Assembly (NCBI GenBank): GCA_963739615.1
Contig: CAVUBD010000036.1
Coordinates: 30,154-94,153, forward strand
DNA length: 64,000 nucleotides
From: Palsa-504 sp963739615
GTDB taxonomy: Bacteria > Actinomycetota > Actinomycetes > Streptosporangiales > Streptosporangiaceae
Direction: 5' to 3'
Part shown: positions 35,158-43,771 of the stretch, one piece after another
Layout: every line of letters begins with the position of its first letter
How positions within the stretch are numbered: the first letter of the stretch is position 1
Made by a program: the position numbers and the translations under genes
Notes under the pieces: model-generated
Database searches by the model: none
What the model was told of the DNA's origin: nothing
The model's input: only the letters and a program-made list of their open reading frames with translations

Positions 35158-35505
35158 ATGCCGTGGCGGTTTACCAACATCGGCCAGGCCAAGCGGTCCA
35201 AGCTGCTGCACCTTAAACGGCCCTGGATGGTACCGATCGCCGACACCCGCGTCACCGCCGTCTACGGTGACCGGTCCGCTGCCTGGGCGGCAGAACTCGG
35301 CGTAGCGAGCGGTCGCTGGGAGGCGGTGCGCGAGGATCTCACCGCTGCGGTCGGCGACTTCGAGTGGCTCACGGCAAAGCTCCGCACCCGCCGGGAGCCC
35401 GCCATCCAGCGGCTGAGCCGGCTGACGAGCCTTCGCCTGCTGGACATCCTCGCCTGGACGGTGGGGGGGCGCCTGACACTGGTCGCACTCCGCTGTCGCC
35501 TGTGA
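35158..35505 (+). CDS. Hypothetical protein
   Basis: A possible 115-residue protein from ATG 35158. It is basic and contains FTNIGQAKRSKLLHLKRP and a helical C-terminal part with RLSRLTSLRLLDILAW. No family recognised. Codon use is only moderately typical, and the start overlaps the upstream side of the broken GntR gene. It is reported with low confidence as accessory cargo. Confidence 0.25.
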   Translation: MPWRFTNIGQAKRSKLLHLKRPWMVPIADTRVTAVYGDRSAAWAAELGVASGRWEAVREDLTAAVGDFEWLTAKLRTRREPAIQRLSRLTSLRLLDILAWTVGGRLTLVALRCRL

Positions 35506-35547
35506 TCTGAGGGTGAACCCGCTTCGCGGTCCGTGCATACTGGCGGG

Positions 35548-36662
35548 GTGGGATCGAAGTACGACGATTACTGGGCCGACCAGCTACCGCAGATCCGCGC
35601 GCAGGTGCAGGTGGCCGCCTCCAGAGAGCTGGCGACAGTGAGCGTGCCGGACCTGACCCGGCTGGGGGCACGGCAATCCTGGCACGGAACGGCTGAAGTA
35701 GGTGCGCAGGGGATGAAATGCAGCTCCGGGGCGCACGCGACGTCGCTGGGCAAGACAGTCGCAGCCAGCGGCATCTGCCGACAGTGGCCAGGGCGGGCAT
35801 TCCGGTTCAGCATCAGTGCCGGCGGTGACTTACTCACCATCACCGCAGATCACCCCCGCCGGGAAGGCCGCCCGGCACCCGGGCCCGGCAGCCAGCCCGC
35901 GCCAGCGGGCAGGCGGCAGCCGGTCCCGCAGCATCAGCCAGCCGGGCCTGGTCGCCCGCCCGCCACAGACGGCGGCCGCCGGTCAGGCGTCGATGAGTTC
36001 TACCAGATCCTGGATCAGCTGGCCGCCAGGCTGGGCGGGCCACGGCGCCTGCGTGAGTGCACCGGCAGTTCCGGGTGTCCGCCGCAGGGCATCTACTTCT
36101 TCTACGAAGACGGCGAGAACCGCGCGGACGCAGCCGCCGGCTGGTGCGTGTCGGCACCCACGCGCTGACGCAAACCAGCAAGGCCACACTGTGGGGCCGG
36201 CTCAGGCAGCACCGCGGGCAGCTGAACGGCCGCGATCCGGGCGGCGGTGACCACCGCGCGTCAGTCTTCCGCCGGCATGCGGGCGCCGCCCTGATCCGCC
36301 GTGACGGCCGCTTGCCGGAGGACCTGCTCGCCTCCTGGCTTGACCGCCGCCGGCTGCCCGGCGAGCGCGCCATCCAGGAAGCCGACATCGAACGCGAGGT
36401 CAGCTGCCACATCGGGGCAATGCCGTTCCTGTGGCTCAGCGTCCCCGGCAGAGCCGACCGCGGCTACCTCGAGAGCAACAGCATCGCGCTGCTGTCCTGC
36501 CTCACCAGCGGACCAGACCTGCCAACCGCCAGCTGGCTCGGCCGCTACGCCGAACGAGCCCAAATCCGCGGATCGGGCCTGTGGAACGTCCACCACGTCA
36601 CCGGCCACTACGACCCCCGGTTCCTCCAGCGGCTAGCCCAGCTCGTAGACCACCAGGAGTGA
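35548..36662 (+). CDS. GIY-YIG domain protein fused or adjacent to an SKYDDYW-type protein, one frameshift
   Basis: GTG 35548 opens GSKYDDYWADQLPQIRAQV, and a first globular part of about 100 residues ends near FSISAGGDLLTITAD. A Pro/Gly-rich linker (about 110-145) leads to DEFYQILDQLAARLGGPRRL and QGIYFFYEDGENR, the start of a GIY-YIG-like nuclease fold. The frame breaks near 36127. One missing G (GACGCAGCC for GACGGCAGCC) would continue into LVRVGTHALT, LWGRLRQHRG and a C-terminal part with ESNSIALLSCL and WNVHHVTGHYD. The two halves may be two genes in other genomes. A role in DNA processing or defence is inferred from the fold. Confidence 0.6.
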
Positions 36663-36901
36663 CCACATCCGCGCCCGATCAGCGGCATGAGCGCGCATTC
36701 TTCGCGCAGGACTGTGGTGCATAAATATGCAGGCCCGGGCGGCTGCATGTTCAGCTGACCGGCGGGCCCGCTGAACGGGCGACATCGCGAAGGTCCCTTT
36801 GATAACCGCGCGCTGACCCGCCGATCGGTACGCTTTGGCGAGGGCGGGGCTGCTGGCGGGGCCCGGCGCCGGCATGCGACGATGGCGCTGGAGGTGCCGT
36901 C

Positions 36902-37777
36902 GTGACCATAGCTAGTTCCGGCACTGACCGCGAGCCTGGCATCCCCCAGCGGGGCAGGCTGCAGGCTGACCCGGAAAGATCAGGCGCGGTGCCGGTGTCC
37001 GATCCCTGGCTTGCGGCAGGGCCCGCGGCTAGGTCGACGCTCATGCTGACGGCGGGTGCCTGCTGGCTTTCCAGTGCTATCTGTATCACTGTCATGGCCG
37101 GCCGGGGCGCGTCGGTGGCCTGGATCATCGCCTGGTTCACCGCGACGGCCGCTGCGGTGGCCGTGACCCGGCTGGCTGACCTCCGCCTGTCCCGCCGCAA
37201 CCGCAGCCACGTGATCGAGCCGTCCAGTCTCGATGACTCCGGCCGTCAGCTGCTGCACCGGGCGCAGCTGGCTATCGGCGCGATTCTCGGCTCGGAGGTT
37301 TATGCCGCAGACCTGCCGGACCGCGCCGCGGCACAGACAACCCTCAAACGCCACGAGTGGGAGATCGCATCTGCACTGCGGGAAATCGCGATCCTGCGCG
37401 CCGGGTCAGGCACCAGCCTGCCCGGCGCCTCACCCGGGCCGATGACCGACGCCGTGCTGGAGTCCCACCGGCGCGCCCTGGCCCTGGCCCAGCAGGCCAC
37501 CACCGCCCGGGTGCGTACCCTGGAGCGCTACGCGGCGCAGGTCCGCACGACTGATGCCGCCCGGCTGGACTGGCAGAGTGCGCTGAAGATCGCCGGGCTG
37601 AATGACAGGTATCTTGACCTGCTGGCCCGGACCGCGGCTGACGAGCTGGCCATCGCTGAGATCACCACCTTGACCGAGCAGGCGTCCGCCGCCGACGAAG
37701 CATTCCGCGAAAGCCTCCGCCGCGCCACCATCGCCACCGAAGTCCTTGTTCTCCCCCCAGATGACAAGCCCCCATGA
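36902..37777 (+). CDS. Membrane protein with two helices and a cytoplasmic helical domain, unknown function
   Basis: A 291-residue protein from GTG 36902. Two adjacent membrane segments (about 48-66 and 72-90) are followed by a basic stretch (RLSRRNRSH). A long helical, probably coiled-coil domain to the end includes LALAQQATTARVRTLERYAAQV and ADELAIAEITTLTEQA. No enzymatic motif. The topology suggests a membrane-tethered scaffold or sensor. It stands alone, and a terminator-like hairpin follows at 38019. Confidence 0.6.
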   Translation: MTIASSGTDREPGIPQRGRLQADPERSGAVPVSDPWLAAGPAARSTLMLTAGACWLSSAICITVMAGRGASVAWIIAWFTATAAAVAVTRLADLRLSRRNRSHVIEPSSLDDSGRQLLHRAQLAIGAILGSEVYAADLPDRAAAQTTLKRHEWEIASALREIAILRAGSGTSLPGASPGPMTDAVLESHRRALALAQQATTARVRTLERYAAQVRTTDAARLDWQSALKIAGLNDRYLDLLARTAADELAIAEITTLTEQASAADEAFRESLRRATIATEVLVLPPDDKPP

Positions 37778-37999
37778 CACGGCTGCGCAGAACCCGCCCG
37801 CGGACACGCCAGAACAAGGTGATCTGCACTTAACACCGTGGACCACCGCCTATCAGCCGGACAACACCAATCGGCACATAATCGGCGCGCTCGCGACACA
37901 GACGACAAAGGCTGAACCGGTGGTCGCCACGGCTATTGATCACATACAGACCAGCGCATAATTATACAAGCACGCAACATCCTCTATCCTCTACACCGG

Positions 38000-38523
38000 T
38001 AGGCCGCTGGCGAGGTGCCCGCCGAAAGGCGGGTCCTTTTCCAGCGACCCCCGGTCCGAACCCCGCGGGCTAGTTTCCCAGCACGAGGCTCTCCAGCGAT
38101 TACGCCGTGAACCGGCGAACTCGTGTTGACCGCGCCGGGCGGCCAGGACGGGGCCAGCAGCCCGCACCGCGACAGCCGCGCCGCCAGCTGCCCCGGCGAC
38201 AACCCGGCCACCACCCGCCACCGGCCCGGCATCTGCTGATGCAGCGCCCCCAGCACCGCCAGGACATCACCAGCCGTGCTCGCGGTCCCCGCCGGCCACA
38301 CCGGGTCATCCACCAGCCGCGGCAGCAGCCCGCACAGCCACGCATGCACCCGGTCCGCCCGCCGGGCGAACCGGCGCAGCCACTCCCGCACCGTCGTATA
38401 CGGCACCGACCTGGGCAGGCCATGCGTCCCATGTCGGCCGGGGCGGCGGCTCCGGCAGCGCGGAACGGGCGGAAGGCCGCCGCGCCCAGGCGAACCGGCG
38501 GGCGCGCGCAAGCAATCCGGCAC
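38000..38523 (-). pseudogene. DUF6431-like (helix-turn-helix, transposon-associated) remnant
   Basis: The minus-strand frame contains RSVPYTTVREWLRRFARRADRV followed by helical, Leu/Ala/Arg-rich sequence, resembling actinomycete DUF6431 proteins. These carry an N-terminal Cys-rich part and a homeodomain-like helix-turn-helix. The Cys-rich part is missing or out of frame, and the ends are ill defined. The family assignment is from memory of this pattern and is moderate at best. Confidence 0.4.
38019..38043 (+). terminator. Probable intrinsic terminator
   Basis: CCCGCC, GAAA tetraloop, GGCGGG, then TCCTTTTCC. It is positioned to end transcription of the membrane protein gene upstream (240 bp after its stop). 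Confidence 0.5.
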
Positions 38524-38564
38524 GCCGGCCGGCGGGCTGAGCCCATGATCACCCTGGCGGCGCC

Positions 38565-38973
38565 ATGACCCTGGCCGAGTACATCATCTTGTTCGCGCTC
38601 GTGCTGATCCTGGGAGCCGGCATACCCGGGCCCGGTGACGCGGCGCTGATAGGCGCGGGCACGCTGGCCGGAGAGGGCAAGCTCAACGTGGGCATCCTGC
38701 TCGCGACCGCGGCGGCCGCCTGGATGCTGGGCTCGGTCATCGGATATCAGGTCGGCCAGGCGCGGGGGGCGCCAGATGCTCGACCACCCGGGACGAATCG
38801 AGGAACGGCGCCGGAAACTGCTGGCCAAAGGCGACCGTGCCTTCGGCCGTCATACCTTCGTGGCGTCCATGACGATGCCGGCGTTCGTGTCCGGGATCTT
38901 CCGGGTGCGGTTCCCGGTGTTCGTGCTCGGGGCGGTCGGGAGAGTGTGGGATGGTCCTCGTTGCGCTGCGTAA
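38565..38973 (+). pseudogene. DedA-family membrane protein, frameshifted and truncated
   Basis: From ATG 38565: YIILFALVLILGAGIPGPGD and GSVIGYQVGQARG, typical of the DedA/SNARE-associated half-channel N-terminus. At the run of six G (38764-38769) one G too many shifts the frame. The next frame continues MLDHPGRIEERRRKLLAKGD and FVASMTMPAFVSGIFRV, where DedA proteins carry the family motif. It then stops at GRVWDGPRCAA, well short of the usual about 200 residues. So there is at least a truncation in addition to the indel. Confidence 0.6.
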
Positions 38974-38975
38974 TC

Positions 38976-39333
38976 GGCCCTCGTCTGGAGCGACACGCAC
39001 ACTTCCGCCGATCTGCATGGCCGCTGGTTTCGGTGCCGGCTGATACGCTACCCGCCCAGATAAGGGTGTTCTGCGCATTGAAAGGCACGCCCTGGCGGGG
39101 GAGCCGTTCATGGTCTGCGGGCGGCGGCTCAGGATCGGTGCCGGTCTCAGTTTCTGCCTGCTTTCACCCGGCCGGGCTATGGTATGAGGTGGCTGATCAA
39201 CCAGTCCCGGGCCCACGCTCCGTTCTGTCGGAGCCCGGGGTGAGATTCCCTGGACCACCCGGCGCATTACGACGCCCGCGAGGGCGCCATTAAAGCGGGA
39301 CCTCGAGCTGGGCAATGGGCAGTGACGGCAGTC
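38976..39333. other. Gap with no recognised gene
   Basis: 358 bp between the broken DedA gene and the GAP-family gene. Short frames on both strands have no recognisable product. Probably part of the lost 3' end of the DedA locus. Confidence 0.5.
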
Positions 39334-39987
39334 TCAGGTGACGATCAGGTAGATGCTGTTGGCGATGAGCCAGAATCCGAGGAGCAGGCTCCCGATGATG
39401 ATGACCTGGTCGGTGTGGGTGTCGAGCCAGGTCCGGAACCGGGCCAGCAGCGCCTGGCTCTGGCTAGGCTTGACCACGGCGTAGATCTCCAGGGCCAGGT
39501 AGGACGCCGAGGCCAGGACGCAGAACAAGACCAGCGCGAGGAAGCTCTCCCAGCTGGACAGCTTGGCCTCCACCACGGTGGCCGCGCCCGCGCCGATCAG
39601 CATCCAGGGCTGCAGCGCCGGGGCCAGGCCCAGGGCGAACCACGGGGACATGCTGTCCACGTGCTCCTGCCACTTGGGCGGCTTCTTCGGCGGCTTGGGC
39701 CGCCCCCTGGCCCGGACGCGCCGGACCGCGATCACCACCAGGACGGCGCCGAGCGCGATCTTCACCGCCAGCGATGCCAGCGACGGCGCCGTGCTCGGCT
39801 TGGGCGGGTTGTTGCCGGTGGCCAGCACGGTGACCGTGACCACGATGGCCAGGGAGACCAGCCACCCGAACACGAAGGCCGCGCCCTTGCGCGCGCCGCG
39901 GTTGGAGGGCAGCACGACGATGAAGGCGGTCAGCGGCAGCGGGTCGAGCGTGATCGCCACGCCGATCAGGACCAGGTTAAGGATCAC
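39334..39987 (-). CDS. GAP/Sap-family polytopic membrane protein
   Basis: A 217-residue protein with about six membrane segments. The start (LVLIGVAITLDPLPLTAFI) and the FVFGWLVSLA stretch resemble the GAP family, whose mycobacterial members help move glycolipids such as sulfolipid to the cell surface. A basic, Pro/Lys-rich loop (PKPPKKPPKW) lies in the middle. It stands alone on the minus strand; ATG 39987 is the natural start. Function here is unproven. Confidence 0.75.
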   Translation of the reverse strand: MILNLVLIGVAITLDPLPLTAFIVVLPSNRGARKGAAFVFGWLVSLAIVVTVTVLATGNNPPKPSTAPSLASLAVKIALGAVLVVIAVRRVRARGRPKPPKKPPKWQEHVDSMSPWFALGLAPALQPWMLIGAGAATVVEAKLSSWESFLALVLFCVLASASYLALEIYAVVKPSQSQALLARFRTWLDTHTDQVIIIGSLLLGFWLIANSIYLIVT

Positions 39988-40277
39988 GGCTTTCCTCCCG
40001 CCTTACCCCGGCGCATGCGTCTTGATGCTGGCCGCGTCCGCGTCCTCAGCGGCGCACGCTTGCGGCAGGTCATTCTCAGCGCCTGCCCGCCGGCCACGAC
40101 TGCCTGCTGCGTGATTCTGCCCATCTTCTCCTCCAGATGATCACATGTGCTCCCCGGCGTCCATGGCGAGCGCGCCTACGAGCGGCGATCATCCCCGCCG
40201 GGTGAGGCGGGGCGCCGCCGCGGCGTGTCAGGATGCGGGCTAGCGGAAGGAAACGGCGAGCAGCGGGAGAGGTCCCT

Positions 40278-42629
40278 ATGGCGATTGTCGAATATGGGCC
40301 CGGTGCCGTGTTCCCCGGCGTGATCGGGCGGACCGCGGATGAGTCCACGCCGGCCTGGCCGGCCCCGGTGCGGGCCCGCGAGGGCGCGCCAAATGTGCTG
40401 TTCATCGTGCTGGATGACACGGGGTTCGGCCAGCTGGGCTGTTACGGCAGCCCGATCGAGACCCCCAGCTTCGACGCGATCGCCGCGGACGGCCTGCGCT
40501 ACAACAACATGCACACGACAGCGTTGTGCTCACCCAGCCGTTCGTGCATCATCACCGGCCGCAACCACCACAGCAACGCGATGGCCGCCATCACGGAGCT
40601 GGCCAGCGGCTATCCCGGGTACAACGGCGTCATCCCGTTCGAGAACGGCTTCCTATCCGAGATGCTTCTCGAGCACGGCTACAGCACGTTCATGGTGGGG
40701 AAGTACCACCTGACGCCGAGCAACCAGGAGACGGGCGCAGGCCCGTTCGACCGGTGGCCGCTCGGGCGCGGCTTCCAGCGCTTCTACGGGTTCCTGGGCG
40801 GTGACACCAGCCAGTGGTATCCGGATCTGGTGTACGACAACCACCAAGTGGAGCCGCCGCGCACGCCGGAAGAGGGTTACCACCTCAGCGAGGACCTAGT
40901 GGACAAGGCGATGGAGTTCGTCGCCGACGTCAAGCAGATCGACCCGGCCAAGCCGTTCTACCTGCATCTGTGCTTCGGTGCCACGCACGCGCCGCACCAC
41001 GTGCCGAAGGAATGGGCGGACCGGTACGCCGGCGTCTTTGACGACGGCTGGGACGCCTACCGGGAGAGGGTCTTCGCGCGGCAGAAGGAACTCGGCATCG
41101 CCCCGGCGGACGCCGAGCTGTCGCGTCATGATCCCGACGTGCCCGACTGGGGATCGCTGCCCCCGGCCGCCCGCCGGCTGTACAGCCGGATGATGGAGGT
41201 CTTCGCCGGTTTCCTGTCCCACACCGATCACCAGGTCGGGCGTCTGATGGAGTTCCTGCGCATGTTGGGGGAGCTGGACAACACCCTGGTCATGGTCATC
41301 TCCGACAACGGCGCCAGCGCCGAGGGCGGGCCCACCGGGACGACCAACGAGGCGCAGTTCTTCAACAACGCGCAGGAGTCGCTGGAAGAAAGCCTCAAGC
41401 TGATCGATGAGATCGGCGGCCCCAAGCACTTCAACCACTATCCGTGGGGCTGGACGTGGGCCGGGAACACGCCGTTCCGCCGGTGGAAGCGGGAGACCTA
41501 CCGGGGCGGCGCCAGCGATCCGTTCATCGTCTCCTGGCCGCAGGGGATCACGGCCAGGGGTGAGGTCCGCACCCAGTACGCGCACATCATCGACATGGTG
41601 CCCACGGTTCTGGACCTGCTGGGCATCGATCCGCCCAAGGCGATCCGCGGCGTCACCCAGTCACCCCTGCACGGCGTCAGCTTCGCCCGCACCCTGGATG
41701 ACGCTGCCGCCGAGACCAGCCACCACACGCAGTACTTCGAGATGCTCGGTCACCGGGCGATCTACCACGACGGCTGGCGGGCCGTCTGCCCCTGGCCGGG
41801 CCCGTCGTTCACCGAAGCGGGCATGCCGTTCGGGCAGCCGATCTCCGCCCAAACGCTGTCCAACCTGGACGCCACCGGCTGGGAGCTCTACCACGTGGCG
41901 GAGGACTTCGCCGAGAACCACAACGTGGCCGCCGACCACCGCGACCGGCTGATCGCGATGATCGGGACCTGGTACGTGGAAGCAGGCAAGTACAACGTCA
42001 TGCCGATCGACGGCAGCGGCCTGGCCCGGATGATCGCCGAAAAGCCGCTCGTCGCGGCGCCCCGCGACCGCTACACCTACCGGCCCGGCACGCAATCGAT
42101 CCCGTTCTTCGCCGCCCCCAGGGTCCTCAACCGCCCGCACAGCATCACCGCCGAGGTCGAGATCCCCGCCGGCGGGGCCGAAGGGGTACTGCTGTCCCAG
42201 GGCACCTCGGCCGGCGGATACTCGCTGTTCGTCCAGGACGGCAAGCTCCGCTACGTCCACAACTACGTGGGCCGGGCCGTGTACGAAGTGGAATCCAACA
42301 TCGTCCTCCAGCCAGGCAAGCACACGCTCAGGTTCGAGTTCGAGCCGACCGGGGAGCCGGACATGACCCAGGGCAAGGGAGCGCCCGGCAGGCTCCAGCT
42401 CTACGTTGACGGCGCCCTCGCCGGGAATGCGGAAGCGCCCGTCACCACGCCGTTCGTGCTCAACCCGGGCGCGCTCACCTGCGGCGCCAACCCCGGCTCG
42501 GCGATCACCGACGAGTACGCCAGCCCGTTCAAGTTCACAGGCACCATCCACAGCGTGACGGTCGACGTCAGCGGCAAACTGATCCGGGACACCGACGCCG
42601 AACTGCGCATGCACATGGCCCGCCAATAG
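40278..42629 (+). CDS. Arylsulfatase (formylglycine-type), AtsD-like length
   Basis: A 783-residue sulfatase. The alkaline-phosphatase-like core starts NVLFIVLDDTGFGQLGCYG, with metal-binding Asp pair. The modified residue is in CSPSRSCIITGR, the CxPxR motif whose Cys is converted to formylglycine. Later metal ligands are in VMVISDNGAS. From about residue 610 a beta-sandwich C-terminal domain follows. This architecture and length match large mycobacterial-type arylsulfatases. There is no signal peptide. ATG 40278 has GGGAGAGG at 40265-40272. The needed formylglycine-generating enzyme is not in the window. A hairpin lies 90 bp downstream. Confidence 0.93.
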   Translation: MAIVEYGPGAVFPGVIGRTADESTPAWPAPVRAREGAPNVLFIVLDDTGFGQLGCYGSPIETPSFDAIAADGLRYNNMHTTALCSPSRSCIITGRNHHSNAMAAITELASGYPGYNGVIPFENGFLSEMLLEHGYSTFMVGKYHLTPSNQETGAGPFDRWPLGRGFQRFYGFLGGDTSQWYPDLVYDNHQVEPPRTPEEGYHLSEDLVDKAMEFVADVKQIDPAKPFYLHLCFGATHAPHHVPKEWADRYAGVFDDGWDAYRERVFARQKELGIAPADAELSRHDPDVPDWGSLPPAARRLYSRMMEVFAGFLSHTDHQVGRLMEFLRMLGELDNTLVMVISDNGASAEGGPTGTTNEAQFFNNAQESLEESLKLIDEIGGPKHFNHYPWGWTWAGNTPFRRWKRETYRGGASDPFIVSWPQGITARGEVRTQYAHIIDMVPTVLDLLGIDPPKAIRGVTQSPLHGVSFARTLDDAAAETSHHTQYFEMLGHRAIYHDGWRAVCPWPGPSFTEAGMPFGQPISAQTLSNLDATGWELYHVAEDFAENHNVAADHRDRLIAMIGTWYVEAGKYNVMPIDGSGLARMIAEKPLVAAPRDRYTYRPGTQSIPFFAAPRVLNRPHSITAEVEIPAGGAEGVLLSQGTSAGGYSLFVQDGKLRYVHNYVGRAVYEVESNIVLQPGKHTLRFEFEPTGEPDMTQGKGAPGRLQLYVDGALAGNAEAPVTTPFVLNPGALTCGANPGSAITDEYASPFKFTGTIHSVTVDVSGKLIRDTDAELRMHMARQ

Positions 42630-43399
42630 CCCGCTGAGATAGCAGCCCACCAAGTGCAACGATGACGGTCACGGACCCGGCGATCATCGCCGGGCTGGTG
42701 TTCGCGTGGGGCCACGACGTGAGGCGGCGGGAACCGTCCCGCCGCCTCACACCGCGGAAAGACGAGATATGCAGGCCCCCGCCAGCCAAGCCAGCCGGCC
42801 ACCACGCCTAACGCCACGACCCCCCGCCGGACCATGCCAGAACCGGCAGTTCTGTGCCCCCCACCGGCAGCGATCTCGCCATCGACCGCCAGCGCATATT
42901 CGGCGTGTATTAAGCGATCTGATTTCCTATCGGAACAGTGGAAAAGGCTGCACACGAGCGCTGATAGGGTCGAACGAACCGTGAGAAAGTATGCATGGCT
43001 GTGCATAAAACGCGCGCCTGGTTAACGCTCGCTCATCGGCATGTGAGTGAGACGTAAGCCGTCTCGGCGAGCCATGGGGGCGCACAGATCGGCCTGCTCG
43101 GCGCGACATGGATGGCATCCCGGCGGCCTTGAGTCTGCCGCCCTTAGGCGGTTATTGGTCGTGAGCCGTCGAGCAGGGTTGATCACGAAATGTAGCAAGA
43201 GCGCGATCCATCCCCAGCGACGGATCGCCAGATCGGCGTCGTTACGCAAACGACCTGGCGGGCTGGCAACCAGATCTGCCAAGTTCGGCGCATAACGTAT
43301 AAGACTTGCCGGGAATGGCCGACGCGTCGCTGGGCCTACTCCTCTCGCAACTGGCCGACGGTGGAAAAGCCTGCCGGGTACGTGGAAAGCTCAGGTCGT
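42630..43399. other. Long gap without recognised gene
   Basis: 770 bp with lower GC than its surroundings around 42890-43020. It contains one strong hairpin (next entry) and short frames without family resemblance. It may be degraded sequence of the former mobile element. Confidence 0.5.
42719..42750. terminator. Perfect 14-bp hairpin after the sulfatase
   Basis: GTGAGGCGGCGGGA (42719-42732), loop ACCG, TCCCGCCGCCTCAC (42737-42750). There is no T-run. It probably terminates transcription from the sulfatase gene. Confidence 0.6.
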
Positions 43400-43753
43400 A
43401 TGGACATCAACTTGACTGGCGTGTGGGAGTCCGACAACTACGAGTGCCCGTACGGCACGAAGCACACTGAGCGGGTGTCGATCTCCCACAACGGCGAGGA
43501 CCTGACCGCCATAAAGATCACTGGCGACGATTGCGTGCCCGCCGGGTTCGAGACCTTCCGAGGCCGACTGCCGAGCGGCTCGCTAGTAGCGGCCATCACG
43601 TGGACTGCTGGCCAGCCGAAGGAGCCCGCAAGCGTTACCCTCCCCGGTTTCCTCAAGATTGTTGATCGTGATCACTTCCGTGCGGGCAATTCTCACTGGA
43701 ACGAGATGATCTTCGTTCGGGCCGACGATTGGCAAGCACGCGAGCGATCCTGA
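43400..43753 (+). CDS. Hypothetical small beta-rich protein
   Basis: A 117-residue protein from ATG 43400 (GTG 43361 is an alternative). It reads like a single beta-barrel or lipocalin-like domain: INLTGVWESDNYECPYGTK, then alternating polar/hydrophobic strands, and FVRADDW at the end. Two or three Cys. No family recognised. Amino-acid composition and lack of internal stops support a real gene, but no homologue is recalled. It is convergent with the CHAT gene, 18 bp apart. Confidence 0.5.
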   Translation: MDINLTGVWESDNYECPYGTKHTERVSISHNGEDLTAIKITGDDCVPAGFETFRGRLPSGSLVAAITWTAGQPKEPASVTLPGFLKIVDRDHFRAGNSHWNEMIFVRADDWQARERS

Positions 43754-43771
43754 TGATAGCCAGGCCTCTCG

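Noticed and set aside
38107..38568. A plus-strand frame of 153 codons rich in Arg, Pro and His
   Set aside because: It is the antisense of the DUF6431-like remnant, whose minus-strand reading gives recognisable helix-turn-helix sequence.
42961..43030. Small gene in the AT-richer patch after the sulfatase
   Set aside because: Short frames only, no ribosome binding site and no family resemblance.
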